Assembly (NCBI RefSeq): GCF_047634455.1
Contig: NZ_JBLIAI010000001.1
Location: 1 to 64,000 of the forward strand
Length of the DNA: 64,000 nt
Reading direction: 5' to 3'
From: Maritalea sp047634455
GTDB lineage: Bacteria > Pseudomonadota > Alphaproteobacteria > Rhizobiales > Devosiaceae
This document shows positions 16,039 to 25,017 of the stretch, piece by piece (positions within the stretch are counted from its first letter, which is position 1; each line of letters starts with the position of its first letter). A program made the translations under genes and the position numbers. The notes below the pieces were generated by a model, which saw only the letters and a list, made by a program, of their open reading frames with translations, had not been told where the DNA came from and did not search any database.

Positions 16039-16278
16039 GAATGTCTCCCTTGTCACGTCGTCATATGGTTTAACACAACAGGTCAATAAACCTGCTATGC
16101 GTCCATTTGATGTTTTTAATTCAAGCGTTTTATCAGGTCCTCCGCAAGCAAAAACGCCAGCTTGCTTCCTTCAATCGTTAGCTGGTGTGGAGCGCAATTA
16201 CAAGTATTTTTTGACCGTTCGGTCAAACACCAGCACATTCACCAGCAAAACCATGGTGTTTTACTACATGGTAAAATT
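16039..16278 (-). promoter_or_regulatory. Promoter and operator region of the nucleoside operon
   Basis: This 240-bp gap between the ynjD-like stop and the binding-protein start must hold the operon promoter. Two clean inverted repeats are seen: TTTGACCG-TT-CGGTCAAA (16210-16227) and TTTTAC-N6-GTAAAA (16259-16276). Either could be the operator of a nucleoside-responsive repressor (LacI, DeoR or GntR type). No repressor gene lies adjacent, so the assignment is open. Confidence 0.55.
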
Positions 16279-16923
16279 TTATATGGTGATTATTTGCCCG
16301 CCCGACATGTCAGCATCTGCGTGATCATGGGTCACCAAAAGTGTGGGTAGTTTTTTGGCTTTTGCCTGCGAAAAGACAAAATCGCGCACTTTACCACGCA
16401 ACCCAGAATCAAGTGCGGAAAAAGGCTCATCCAATAACAAGGCTTTGGGCTCTGACAATAGAACACGTAACAACGCAATGCGTGACTGTTGTCCACCCGA
16501 TAAGGTCAGCGGATCACGGCGACCAAGATCGGCCATATTCACCGCATCAAGCGCTGCACGAACCTTGTTGCAGCGTTCGTGATGACTGCCGCCTGCGGGC
16601 AAGCCGAACATTAAGTTTTCTTCGACATTAAAGTGGGGAAAGAGCAGCGGATCCTGAAACATCAATCCAACTTTTCTTTGCGCCGGATCAGCATCGGTTA
16701 TGTCGACATCATCGAGCACCACGCGCCCCGTAAAACTAAAACTTGGTGGTAAAAAACCCGAAATGAGATTGAGCAGTGACGATTTGCCGGAACCCGATGG
16801 CCCCATAATGGTAACAACTTCGCCCGGTTGTACGTTGACGTTAAGTTCAAACAGCTTACTGCCATCATGAAACAAACGAACATTTTCAAGACAAAGAGCG
16901 TTTTTGTGGTTTGGATGTTTCAT
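16279..16923 (-). CDS. YnjD-like ABC transporter ATP-binding protein
   Basis: A 214-residue single-domain ABC ATPase. Walker A is GPSGSGKSS (about 42-50), the Q-loop is MFQDPLLFPH, the signature is LSGGQQSR and Walker B is ALLLDEPFSALD. The ATG chosen has AGG 6 bases upstream inside the end of the permease gene; a GTG one codon earlier is possible. With the next two genes it forms a set that matches E. coli YnjBCD (ATPase, double-length permease, binding protein) rather than a thiamine ThiBPQ system, although the families are close. The substrate is unknown. Confidence 0.88.
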   Translation of the reverse strand: MKHPNHKNALCLENVRLFHDGSKLFELNVNVQPGEVVTIMGPSGSGKSSLLNLISGFLPPSFSFTGRVVLDDVDITDADPAQRKVGLMFQDPLLFPHFNVEENLMFGLPAGGSHHERCNKVRAALDAVNMADLGRRDPLTLSGGQQSRIALLRVLLSEPKALLLDEPFSALDSGLRGKVRDFVFSQAKAKKLPTLLVTHDHADADMSGGQIITI

Positions 16924-16926
16924 CAC

Positions 16927-18630
16927 CTACCTGAAATACTTTTTGTTGGGAAACGCAAGCCGCGGCACCATAGCTGCCACAACAAATCCGATAGCAGGCA
17001 AAAGCATTTGCACCAAAGCATATACCCCAATCAACCGCCGATCACCGCCAGCAGCGAGCGCCACCGCCTCTGTTGTGATGGTGGGAACACGGCCCGCGCC
17101 GATCAGCAAAGTTGGCAAATATTGTGCAATGGAGATGGCAATTCCAAGTGCGGCGGCCAACAAAATCGGTTTGAGCATCATCGGTAAACGCACGGCAAAA
17201 AGGGCACGGTTTTGAGTGGTACCCAATGATGCGGCGACCCGCAAATAGCGCTGATCATAATTTCGATACGGCGCGGCAAGGGACAAAAACACATAGGGCA
17301 AAACAAATATTGTGTGCGCCATGGCGACCGGCCAGAAGCTGCCGTCCAAACCGTAGCGCACCAAAAACACCGAAATGCCAAACAGAAAGGCAACCTGGGG
17401 CACGATCAAGGGCAGGTACAAAATGCGCAACGCTGAAGGAGTGAATTCAATATTGCGACGATATTCGTTTTCCAAACAGGCGACGGTCAAAACCACGGAA
17501 AACAGCGTTGAGGTGATGCCGATTTTGATGGCATTTGTTATAGGCACCCAAAGGGTGGGACCGTTACTCATCCATCTGGACAATGTGAAGTTGGCAGGCA
17601 AAATATGTGGAAACTGCCAAAAACCGGCAATTGACCAAATGAGGAGAATAATCAAAGACATTATGAAAACCACAACCATCATGCTCATGGCCGATGCAGA
17701 ACCGAAACGAAACCAAGCGTCTGATTTATGGCGCTCACCGTTGACAGATGCGCGCCGCCCGACATAGCCAACAATTGCTTCACCAACACGCCAAATCAAC
17801 AACGCTGTGAGCGTTGCACCTAGCTGCCAAACCGCACCTGCTGCTGCAACAAAACGCATTTCCAATTCAGGGTCATTCATCCAACGCAGCAACTGCACGG
17901 GCAACATTGCAGGGAAGTTTGGCCCCAAAATCAAAGCAACATCGACAACCGATGAGGAGAAAGCGATGACCGCATAGATGGGCAAACGCATTTGTTTATA
18001 GAACGAGGGGAAAACAGCTGTGAACCAAGACCATACGCGGCCATACCCCAGCGATCGCGCCACTTTGAGCCGTTCATCCACATTGATTTGGCTGGACGCG
18101 GCTAATCCAACCAGAAATAAAAATGGAATTTCTTTTAACACCAGACCGAACAGCAAAGCATTGCCAATTGGGTCGTTGATGATCAACCAATCGGGGGGAT
18201 GGGTAAAACCCGTTGCCCACGGAGAAAACAGGCGAACAAGCCATCCTGACGGCGCGATGAGGAACGCAAAGCCAAAAGCCGCTGCCGCGTGCGGCACGGA
18301 CATGAGCGGCGAAATAAAACGGGAAATGGTTCTAAAGCTTGAACTGCCCCACTGTGATGCAAAGAAGCTGGTTACAAGCACCAAAGATATTAGCGTCGTT
18401 GCCAAACCAATCCAAATCGACAAATTTACCGAATGCCAAAATCCGGGTTTTTGGGTCACCGCGTGCAAATAATTTAGCGTGAATTGCTCGCCACCAAGCG
18501 AGGGGAAAAATCCGACCGCTGGCAACAAGACGCCAGCAAGTCCGGCAATCAGAGGCCCCGTGAGAACAACGATCATGAAGATCGGGGCCATCCATAGCGG
18601 ATCGCCCCAACCTTTAGTTTTGGTTTGCAT
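16927..18630 (-). CDS. YnjC-like ABC transporter permease, fused double domain
   Basis: A 567-residue inner-membrane protein with two BPD_transp_1 halves (about 1-290 and 310-567), each with about six helices and an EAA-like cytoplasmic loop (RLKVARSLGYGRVWSWFTAVFP in the first, RYLRVAASLGTTQNRALFAVRLP in the second). Fused-permease architecture is shared with YnjC, ThiP and FbpB. Its ATG shares one base with the stop of the binding-protein gene (TAATG). Together with the flanking genes it should form a complete importer. Confidence 0.88.
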   Translation of the reverse strand: MQTKTKGWGDPLWMAPIFMIVVLTGPLIAGLAGVLLPAVGFFPSLGGEQFTLNYLHAVTQKPGFWHSVNLSIWIGLATTLISLVLVTSFFASQWGSSSFRTISRFISPLMSVPHAAAAFGFAFLIAPSGWLVRLFSPWATGFTHPPDWLIINDPIGNALLFGLVLKEIPFLFLVGLAASSQINVDERLKVARSLGYGRVWSWFTAVFPSFYKQMRLPIYAVIAFSSSVVDVALILGPNFPAMLPVQLLRWMNDPELEMRFVAAAGAVWQLGATLTALLIWRVGEAIVGYVGRRASVNGERHKSDAWFRFGSASAMSMMVVVFIMSLIILLIWSIAGFWQFPHILPANFTLSRWMSNGPTLWVPITNAIKIGITSTLFSVVLTVACLENEYRRNIEFTPSALRILYLPLIVPQVAFLFGISVFLVRYGLDGSFWPVAMAHTIFVLPYVFLSLAAPYRNYDQRYLRVAASLGTTQNRALFAVRLPMMLKPILLAAALGIAISIAQYLPTLLIGAGRVPTITTEAVALAAGGDRRLIGVYALVQMLLPAIGFVVAAMVPRLAFPNKKYFR

Positions 18631-19862
18631 TAGTTAGAGCGCACGTATCGGGCAGCCCATTCATCTTCCAGCCTAGCAGACCAGCTCACGTCAGGTTCTA
18701 GCAATGTCGCACCAAACTGATCTGGGGCCAAAGTTGCTGGGCCACGCTCAAGCGTTTCGAACAGGGCCCTGCTTTCAGCAGAAAGGGAATTGATGTCCAG
18801 CACCGTTGGATCGCCCCAGACGTTTTCATCGGCTTTGCGGGCTTGCGCTTCTGCTGACAATAAGAAATTTGCGACAACCATCGCGCCCGCTTTTGCATTG
18901 GCGTTATATGGAATGGTCACGAAGTGGGAGTTTCCCATTGACCCATAATCTAAAACGAATGAGCGCACGGTTGCTGGCAATTCTTGCGCGCTAATCGCTG
19001 AAGACGCTTCGCCGGGATTGAATGTCATGGCAAAGCCAATTTCGCCATCGGCCAACAGGTTTTTCAACTGCGTCGTGTCTGCCGCATAGATTTCACCAGA
19101 ACGCCAAAGATTGGGTTTTAAGCGATCAAGATATGCCCATAAAGGTGCAGTGACGGCGTCAAAATCTGCGTCATCAACCGAACCGCGCAGAACCGATTGA
19201 TCTTTGATAACGCCATAAAGCACCTGCTTGAGGAATGTCGTGCCGATGAAGTTTGGCGGAGCTGCATAGGTAAAACGGCCCGGGTTTGCTTCAACCCAAA
19301 TCGCCAAATCTTCAAGGTTGGTTGGTGGCGTTTCAACCATTGCGCTGTCATAATAAAACGTCAGCTGCGCCATGCCCCATGGGCTTTCTTGACCATCCAC
19401 CGGCACCGTAAAATCGTAGGTCAGTGTTGGCTTGCCTGCAATGTCAGCAAATTGATAGTTTGGTAGTTTCTCTGACCAATTGTCGTCAATCAACAAGCCT
19501 TGGCGCTTCATGGACGCAAAATTTTCGCCGTTAATCCATATGAGGTCAACCGAACCGCCTTCATCGCGACCCGCCGCCTTTTCTGTCACCACTCGGTTCA
19601 CCGCATTAGCTGTGTCATCAAGCTTTACCTGATTGAGCGTGACGCCATAATCCGCTTTCACCCGATCGCCGACCCAGGCAATATAGGCGTTAATGTTCGG
19701 CGCACCGCCCCAAGCGTTAAAATATACTTCTTGACCTTTTGCAGCTGCAACAACCGATGGCCAGTCGCTAGCATCTACTTCATCAGCCTGAACAACCCCG
19801 CCCAACATGGCAATTGTTACCAACCCCATAGCGGTAAATTTTTTTGCAAGCGTTTTCAACAT
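18630..19862 (-). CDS. YnjB-like ABC transporter substrate-binding protein
   Basis: A 410-residue periplasmic binding protein. Residues 1-26 are a signal peptide ending VVQADEVD. The mature part begins with the YnjB-type pattern KGQEVYFNAWGGAPNINAYIAWV and contains DLIWINGENFASMKRQGLL and SPWGMAQLTFYYDSA, typical of type 2 periplasmic binding folds in the thiamine/putrescine/iron group. A GAGGG ribosome site precedes the ATG. It heads the three-gene ynj-like operon. The E. coli homologue has no established ligand, so none is claimed here. Confidence 0.87.
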   Translation of the reverse strand: MLKTLAKKFTAMGLVTIAMLGGVVQADEVDASDWPSVVAAAKGQEVYFNAWGGAPNINAYIAWVGDRVKADYGVTLNQVKLDDTANAVNRVVTEKAAGRDEGGSVDLIWINGENFASMKRQGLLIDDNWSEKLPNYQFADIAGKPTLTYDFTVPVDGQESPWGMAQLTFYYDSAMVETPPTNLEDLAIWVEANPGRFTYAAPPNFIGTTFLKQVLYGVIKDQSVLRGSVDDADFDAVTAPLWAYLDRLKPNLWRSGEIYAADTTQLKNLLADGEIGFAMTFNPGEASSAISAQELPATVRSFVLDYGSMGNSHFVTIPYNANAKAGAMVVANFLLSAEAQARKADENVWGDPTVLDINSLSAESRALFETLERGPATLAPDQFGATLLEPDVSWSARLEDEWAARYVRSN

Positions 19863-19993
19863 ATTCCCTCAAATGACTTTGTTGGTTTGTTCCAAAAATG
19901 CATTTGCGAACAAACAAGTGCAACACACATTGATGTTATATCATTGTGAGGGGGCAAAATGAACCGTGCGCAGCGCCGCAGGTATGCTTTCGC

Positions 19994-20452
19994 TTATTCA
20001 ACGGGAACTGCGGTTGCGCCGAACTGCTCTGCAAAATGCTCGAAGAAGCGATCAATCACCCCTTGGGCGGCACCGCTGACCAGTTTGGCGCCGATTTTTT
20101 CGATCGATCCGGACACCTCACCATAGGCAGAAAACTTCAACGTTGAGCCTTCGGAATGATCATCCAATTCGATGTCAGCGAAGCCTTTTGCCAGTCCTAA
20201 GAGCCCGCCGCGCCCCTGTCCTGACAGTGTATAGCTCCGCGCCGGATCAATTTTTGACAATGCGAGATCGCCAACAAATTTTGGATGCGCGATGCCGAGA
20301 TTGACCTTGATGGTGGCTTCCAGATTTGCGTCATCTATCCAATCAATTCTGTGGCAGCCGGGAATGCAGGCTTTAAGGATTTGTGTATCATTGAGCGCGT
20401 GCCAAACGTCCTTACGAGAGGCGGAAATAATGTAATGTCCAACAAATTTCAT
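19994..20452 (-). CDS. CoxG-like SRPBCC family protein
   Basis: A 152-residue protein of the CoxG (carbon monoxide dehydrogenase subunit G) branch of the START/SRPBCC fold. Seen: the N-terminal strand GHYIISASRKDVWHALNDTQILKACIPGC, which is diagnostic, and the C-terminal helix with GSIEKIGAKLVSGAAQGVIDRFFEHFAEQF. In carboxydotrophs CoxG recruits the molybdoenzyme to the membrane, but no coxMSL genes are visible here, so CO oxidation should not be assumed. It stands alone, divergent from the coiled-coil operon. Confidence 0.85.
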   Translation of the reverse strand: MKFVGHYIISASRKDVWHALNDTQILKACIPGCHRIDWIDDANLEATIKVNLGIAHPKFVGDLALSKIDPARSYTLSGQGRGGLLGLAKGFADIELDDHSEGSTLKFSAYGEVSGSIEKIGAKLVSGAAQGVIDRFFEHFAEQFGATAVPVE

Positions 20453-20592
20453 GAAAACCCTTTACCTTGAGCGATTTTGACACAATATCTCCAACACATG
20501 GTAACATGGTTGCAACCTGTCAATCGTTAGCGGTAAAAAGCTTACGGGCATCAAAAAATGGCCTTGAGCCGAAAATTTGGGAAAGAAACATC
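20453..20592. promoter_or_regulatory. Divergent promoter region, coxG-like and coiled-coil operon
   Basis: A 140-bp gap between divergent genes. It holds a perfect palindrome GGTTGCAACC (20508-20517) and a short direct repeat ATGGTAACATGGT just before it. The in-frame codons from 20467 to 20592 are not counted as coding because the first credible start with family-like sequence is at 20593. Confidence 0.4.
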
Positions 20593-21777
20593 ATGGCGAC
20601 TGAACTTGCTGAAAAACCATTGCAATATTTGGACAAAGCAATGGGTGCGATCCGCGAAATGGGCCTATGGCCAGAAAATGTAGAAGAGGCACCAATTACT
20701 GCCTTGCTCGAACAAATCACGGAACTTGACGAAACCCGCGTGATTTTGATCGGCCGTACGTTGAACCAATCCAGCATCTTCAATGAAGTCGTGCGCGAGC
20801 AAATCGCTGCCATGAGCATTGGTGAGCGCTACGAAGACATCACCAAAGGTTTTGACAGCATTCGCGACGACGCTAAGGGCATGGTTGATCAACTCGAAGA
20901 CGGCAAGCTGGATATGCTTGAGCGCGCATCTAACGTTTGGATGAAGGTCACCCGTGGCGACATCCCATCGCGTTTTGATAAAATCCGCACGATCTTTCTA
21001 GACGTTACAAAAGACACGAAAGACCAGATTGATCGCGAACACACAATTCTTGAAGCCTATCGCGATTTCCGCGGCGCATTGAAACAATCTGAGGTCATGG
21101 CTTTAGAGGTGTTCGAAAAAGCAGAAACAGAATTGCAGGCATGCAAAGACGCGCTGAACGCGGCAAGCAAGGCACTTGAAGATTTTACTGAAGGCACACC
21201 TGCAGACCGCGCCCGGCTTGAAATGGCCCGTGATGAGCGCCTTCGCGATATGCAGAACGAAGAGCGTCGCTACCAAATTTCAAAAGATCTATCGGACAAT
21301 TTGACGATTTCTTACAACACGTCTGAAGTTGTGATGGCGCGCTTGATGCAAACCACCAACGCAAAAGAACGTGTTTATCAGCAGTCAATTTCGTTCTTTT
21401 CGACCAACGAAACCGTATTTACAGCGCTAAGCGCGTCTTTTACCGGCTTGTTCGGCCTGCATGAGAGCACTGAAACCTTGAATGCCATGAAAGAAGGCAT
21501 GTCAAAAAGCCTTGAAACATTGGCTGAAATTGGTGACACCGTGCAAGAAGAAGCACTTAAGGCTGGTTACGGACCAACAATTCGTTCGGATGCCGTCATC
21601 AAACTGGTCGATAGCGTTATAAACTTCCAAGAGCGTTCACGCACAATCATCAATGAAATGCGCGAGCAATCAACGAAGAACTCAACCGAAATCCGTGATG
21701 CGGTTGAAGACGGCAAGCAACGCCTTGCGCGCCTTGCGGCTGACGGAAACACAATCTTGCTTGAGCAAAAAGGCTAA
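20593..21777 (+). CDS. Cytosolic coiled-coil protein, TelA-like C-terminus, unknown function
   Basis: A 394-residue soluble, highly charged helical protein with no signal peptide or membrane segment. The start is ATG (MATELAEKP) after a GAAAG site; a longer frame exists upstream without family-like sequence. Long amphipathic helices run through most of the chain (for example KQSEVMALEVFEKAETELQ and TPADRARLEMARDERLRDMQ). The C-terminal stretch NFQERSRTIINEMREQSTKNSTEIRDAVEDGKQRLARL resembles the C-terminus of TelA, the toxic-anion-resistance family, but overall kinship is not proven. Rhizobial homologues are annotated only vaguely, as cell surface protein. First gene of a three-gene operon with a membrane protein and a second coiled-coil protein. 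Confidence 0.75.
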   Translation: MATELAEKPLQYLDKAMGAIREMGLWPENVEEAPITALLEQITELDETRVILIGRTLNQSSIFNEVVREQIAAMSIGERYEDITKGFDSIRDDAKGMVDQLEDGKLDMLERASNVWMKVTRGDIPSRFDKIRTIFLDVTKDTKDQIDREHTILEAYRDFRGALKQSEVMALEVFEKAETELQACKDALNAASKALEDFTEGTPADRARLEMARDERLRDMQNEERRYQISKDLSDNLTISYNTSEVVMARLMQTTNAKERVYQQSISFFSTNETVFTALSASFTGLFGLHESTETLNAMKEGMSKSLETLAEIGDTVQEEALKAGYGPTIRSDAVIKLVDSVINFQERSRTIINEMREQSTKNSTEIRDAVEDGKQRLARLAADGNTILLEQKG

Positions 21778-21824
21778 GCAAGGACGGGCGGCACGAACAA
21801 TATCGGTTTGATGAGTAGAACTTG

Positions 21825-22763
21825 ATGAGCAGATCCAACAAGAAAAACACAGCGCCTCTGGATGAAGTCATGCTCGCCATGGATGTGGTGGATACGCTGC
21901 GCCATAGCGAGAAACTCGTCGCCCGCGAATTGGGTGAAGAGGAGCGCGAAGGCGCTTTGATGGAACGCTTACGCAAGGTCTACTCTCAGCAGGGCATTGA
22001 CGTGCCGGACCGCATTTTACGCGAAGGGGTAGCCGCGCTCAACGAAGCGCGGTTTGCCTACACGCCACCAACTGGTGGTGTGGGTTATATGCTCGCAAAA
22101 ATTTATGTGTCTCGCAAAAAATGGGGCAAGCCCGTTTTGGTTATCGCCTTGGCCGCCATTATCGGGTTTGCAGGCTACAATTTTGCATACAAACCATTTG
22201 TCGAAGGGCAAGCAAATGCCGCAATTGAGCGGGTGCAAATTGAGCTACCCGCGCGGTTGGATCAGCTGCTCGCGCAAATAAAATCGACTTCAAAAGTTGA
22301 AAGCGCGGTCGTCACTGCGAACGAAACGGCGGCTCGGGGTAAAACGGCGGCGGCATCGTCTGATGCATCTCGTGCTGAGCAAGCGATTGCTGAGCTCACC
22401 GCCACGTTGGCCCAGTTGCAAAACGAATATAGATTGCAAATTGTCAATCGCGAGGGAGAAGACACCGGCGTTTGGACCTATCCCGATGTCAACGAGAACG
22501 CGCGCAATTACTACATTATCGTAGAAGCCATTGGCACCGATGGCGACGCGCAAACATTGACAGTTTTGAATGAAGAAAATGGACAGGCCGAACTTGTCAG
22601 TCAATGGGGCGTTCGGGTTTCTGAGGTTGTGTTTAATGGCGTTCGTGACGACAAGGTGGACGACGGCATCATCCAAAACAATATTATGGGCCTCAAGCAA
22701 TATGGGTATTTGGATGTCGACTATGTGCTTCCGGTTTTGGGTGGTGAGATAACACAATGGTAA
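21825..22763 (+). CDS. Single-pass membrane protein, DUF6384-like
   Basis: A 312-residue protein: a charged cytoplasmic N-domain (1-100, with RHSEKLVARELGEEEREGALMERLRKVYSQQGIDVPDRIL), one membrane helix (about 103-122, PVLVIALAAIIGFAGYNFAY), a helical stalk (130-210) and a C-terminal periplasmic domain (225-312, TYPDVNENARNYYIIVEAIG...). The layout fits the family named DUF6384 as I recall it; this is recognition from memory. The start is the ATG at 21825; a TTG one codon earlier is less likely. It overlaps the next gene by 7 bp. It probably anchors the two coiled-coil partners at the inner membrane, which is inference. Confidence 0.75.
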   Translation: MSRSNKKNTAPLDEVMLAMDVVDTLRHSEKLVARELGEEEREGALMERLRKVYSQQGIDVPDRILREGVAALNEARFAYTPPTGGVGYMLAKIYVSRKKWGKPVLVIALAAIIGFAGYNFAYKPFVEGQANAAIERVQIELPARLDQLLAQIKSTSKVESAVVTANETAARGKTAAASSDASRAEQAIAELTATLAQLQNEYRLQIVNREGEDTGVWTYPDVNENARNYYIIVEAIGTDGDAQTLTVLNEENGQAELVSQWGVRVSEVVFNGVRDDKVDDGIIQNNIMGLKQYGYLDVDYVLPVLGGEITQW

Positions 22764-24235
22764 GAAGCAAAAAGATATCTGGCCCTGAAGCCTTGCGCTC
22801 ACTTGATGGGGCGCTAAATGATATCCGACAAGAAGAAAAACAGGTTTCGCGATTGTCTGCCGACGCGGGTTCTCGTATTGGTCGGTTGCGTGAAATCGAA
22901 GCAGAGCAGTTCATCGCCTTGGCTGAGTTACGGCTTGACCCTGCGCGCAAAACTGAAATCACCGGCGAAATATCACGGGCTGAAGCGCAAGCGCGCTCTA
23001 TTCTTGAAAAGCACGAAAGTCAGTTTAATCAAATTGGCGAACGCTTGGACGAAATTGATGGCGAGATCAAACAGATCTTGTCTAAACGGCAAGACGCGCA
23101 AGCCATTTTTGAAAAAGCTGAAGCTGAACTCGACGCCTTAAGTAGCGATGTTTTCAAAACCTTGAAGACCGATGAGAAGTATCAATCTCAGCTCTCCATA
23201 GCCAATGAAGCAAAGAGCGTTGCCGAACATGCATTGAAGAAAACTGAGGTGGCAGAAGCGGATTGCGACGAAAAGGGCAAACCTTATCGCGAAGACCCGT
23301 TGTTTATGTATCTTTGGGAAACCGGCTTTGGCACCAGTTCTTACAGCAGCAACAATTTGATCCGATTTTTCGACAAGATGATCGCCAAAATGGTGCGCTA
23401 CCATGACGCGAAACCAAACTTTTCAGTTCTCAACGAGATTCCAATGCGCCTGCGCGAACATGCCGAGCGGTTGCTTGCAGAAGCAGATACAGAACATGCA
23501 AAACTGAAAAAGCTCGAAGACAAAGCTTTTGATGCAGCAGGCGGAAAATCCTTTCGGCTAAACTCTGAAAAAGCGGCCAAAGAAATCACGGCAATTGATG
23601 AAGCACAAATTCGCTTGGAAGACGAGCGGGATGAATTGGCGCGCAAGCATTCCAAACTTTCTGAAGGCGGTGACAGCGCCTATCGTGAAGCGGTTGAGAC
23701 CCTGACCGCGGGTTTGCAACGCGAAACCGTTTCTGAGCTTTATGAAGCAGCGCGCCAGACCTCTAGCCGCGACGACGATTTGATCGTTCGAAAAATTGAC
23801 GCCGTGCGAGCAGAGATTTTGGAACAAGACGACGATATCAACGAGGCAAAAGCCAGATTAAAAACCCTCGCCGCCCGGCGTCGCGAGCTGGAAGACATTG
23901 AATGGGAGTTCAAAAAATCCAATTTTGACGATCCGCGTATGAAATTTGACGACCATTTGGTTGAAGACCTACTTGGCGAGTTTTTAAAAGGCGCGGTCAC
24001 CGCGTCCGGCTATTGGGGACTGTGGCAAGAAGCACAGCGCAGCTCGGGCTACACTCCGCGCTCAGGCAGCAGCAAAAACGAGCGCTCAAAGCCTGGGCCA
24101 TGGAGCAAGGGCAATCTCGACTTTGGCTCGTTTGGCTCCCCAAGCAGCGACTTTACGCGTCCACGCGGTTCGTCCCGGCAAGGGTCAAAAGGCACACGCA
24201 AACACGGTAACTTTAAAACTGGCGGTAAGTTTTAG
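22757..24235 (+). CDS. Large coiled-coil protein with a basic disordered tail
   Basis: A 492-residue protein of unknown function, with no signal or membrane segment. Three helical regions (about 15-150, 230-300, 340-400) are dense in E, K, R, A and Q with heptad character. A small aromatic domain lies between them (RFFDKMIAKMVRYHDAKPNF, near 195-220). The last about 75 residues are Gly/Ser/Arg/Lys-rich and disordered (GSSKNERSKPGPWSKGN and SSRQGSKGTRKHGNFKTGGKF), ending in a basic patch that could bind nucleic acid or acidic lipid. It is coupled to the membrane-protein gene by a 7-bp overlap. With it and the TelA-like gene it forms a conserved-looking triad. Confidence 0.72.
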   Translation: MVRSKKISGPEALRSLDGALNDIRQEEKQVSRLSADAGSRIGRLREIEAEQFIALAELRLDPARKTEITGEISRAEAQARSILEKHESQFNQIGERLDEIDGEIKQILSKRQDAQAIFEKAEAELDALSSDVFKTLKTDEKYQSQLSIANEAKSVAEHALKKTEVAEADCDEKGKPYREDPLFMYLWETGFGTSSYSSNNLIRFFDKMIAKMVRYHDAKPNFSVLNEIPMRLREHAERLLAEADTEHAKLKKLEDKAFDAAGGKSFRLNSEKAAKEITAIDEAQIRLEDERDELARKHSKLSEGGDSAYREAVETLTAGLQRETVSELYEAARQTSSRDDDLIVRKIDAVRAEILEQDDDINEAKARLKTLAARRRELEDIEWEFKKSNFDDPRMKFDDHLVEDLLGEFLKGAVTASGYWGLWQEAQRSSGYTPRSGSSKNERSKPGPWSKGNLDFGSFGSPSSDFTRPRGSSRQGSKGTRKHGNFKTGGKF

Positions 24236-24246
24236 CAGGAGAATAT

Positions 24247-25017
24247 ATGACGGGCGTTCACGATAGTGCAGCAAAGGGATATCAAACTTCCGCTAATGCC
24301 TATCAAAAAGGGCGGCCCGACTATTCTCCAAAGATTCTCGAGTGGTTGCGTGATGACTTGAGTGTTTCGCGTAACAGCATAATTGTTGATTTGGGGGCTG
24401 GCACAGGCAAGTTTACCCAACGGCTTTGTGAGATTTCCAATAATGTTATCGGCGTAGAACCGGTTGATGCCATGCGCGAGCAATTGGCGCACAATTTACA
24501 ACAAGTTCAGACGCTTAAGGGCACCGCAACAGCAATGCCGCATGCCGATGCGTCCGTAGATTTTGTGATTTGCGCGCAAGCATTTCATTGGTTTGCGACC
24601 AAGCAGACCATGGCGGAAATACACCGTATTCTAAAACCCGGTGGACGGTTGGGACTTGTCTGGAATGTGCGCGACGAGAATACCGACTGGGTTGCTGAAC
24701 TGACCAAAATCGTCACCCCATATGAAGGGGACGCCCCGCGCTATTACAAAGGCGATTGGCGCAATGTTTTCCCGGCAACTGGCTTTACTGATTTGCATTC
24801 AAGCAGCTTTGCGCACGCTCATTTTGGGTCGCCTGAAGATGTGATCATCAATCGATTTATGTCGGTGAGCTTCGTGGCGGCGCAGGATGCTGCGACACGC
24901 AAAACGATTGAAGAAGAAATGCGCACCCTTATTGCAAAACACCCGGCATTAATTGGCAAGACCGAACTGGCGTTCCCCTATGTCACAGAATGTTTTTGGT
25001 GTGAAAAAACTTATTAG
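24247..25017 (+). CDS. Class I SAM-dependent methyltransferase
   Basis: A 256-residue cytosolic methyltransferase of the Methyltransf_11 type. Seen: motif I VDLGAGTGKFT (about 49-59), the acidic end of strand 2 in GVEPVDAM, motif II DFVICAQAFHWF and motif III LKPGGRLGLVWN. The AxxFHWF pattern is typical of the group related to yeast Crg1 and trans-aconitate methyltransferases; the substrate is unknown. An AGGAGA site precedes the ATG, 11 bp after the coiled-coil gene, so it may be co-transcribed. Its last 4 bp overlap the stop of the convergent lipoprotein gene. Confidence 0.88.
   Translation: MTGVHDSAAKGYQTSANAYQKGRPDYSPKILEWLRDDLSVSRNSIIVDLGAGTGKFTQRLCEISNNVIGVEPVDAMREQLAHNLQQVQTLKGTATAMPHADASVDFVICAQAFHWFATKQTMAEIHRILKPGGRLGLVWNVRDENTDWVAELTKIVTPYEGDAPRYYKGDWRNVFPATGFTDLHSSSFAHAHFGSPEDVIINRFMSVSFVAAQDAATRKTIEEEMRTLIAKHPALIGKTELAFPYVTECFWCEKTY

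Noticed and set aside
16279..19862. Thiamine importer ThiBPQ
   Set aside because: The binding protein and fused permease fit the YnjB/YnjC pattern better, and no thiamine riboswitch was seen upstream.
19994..20452. Part of a CO dehydrogenase locus
   Set aside because: Only the CoxG-like protein is present; no coxM, coxS or coxL genes are in the window.
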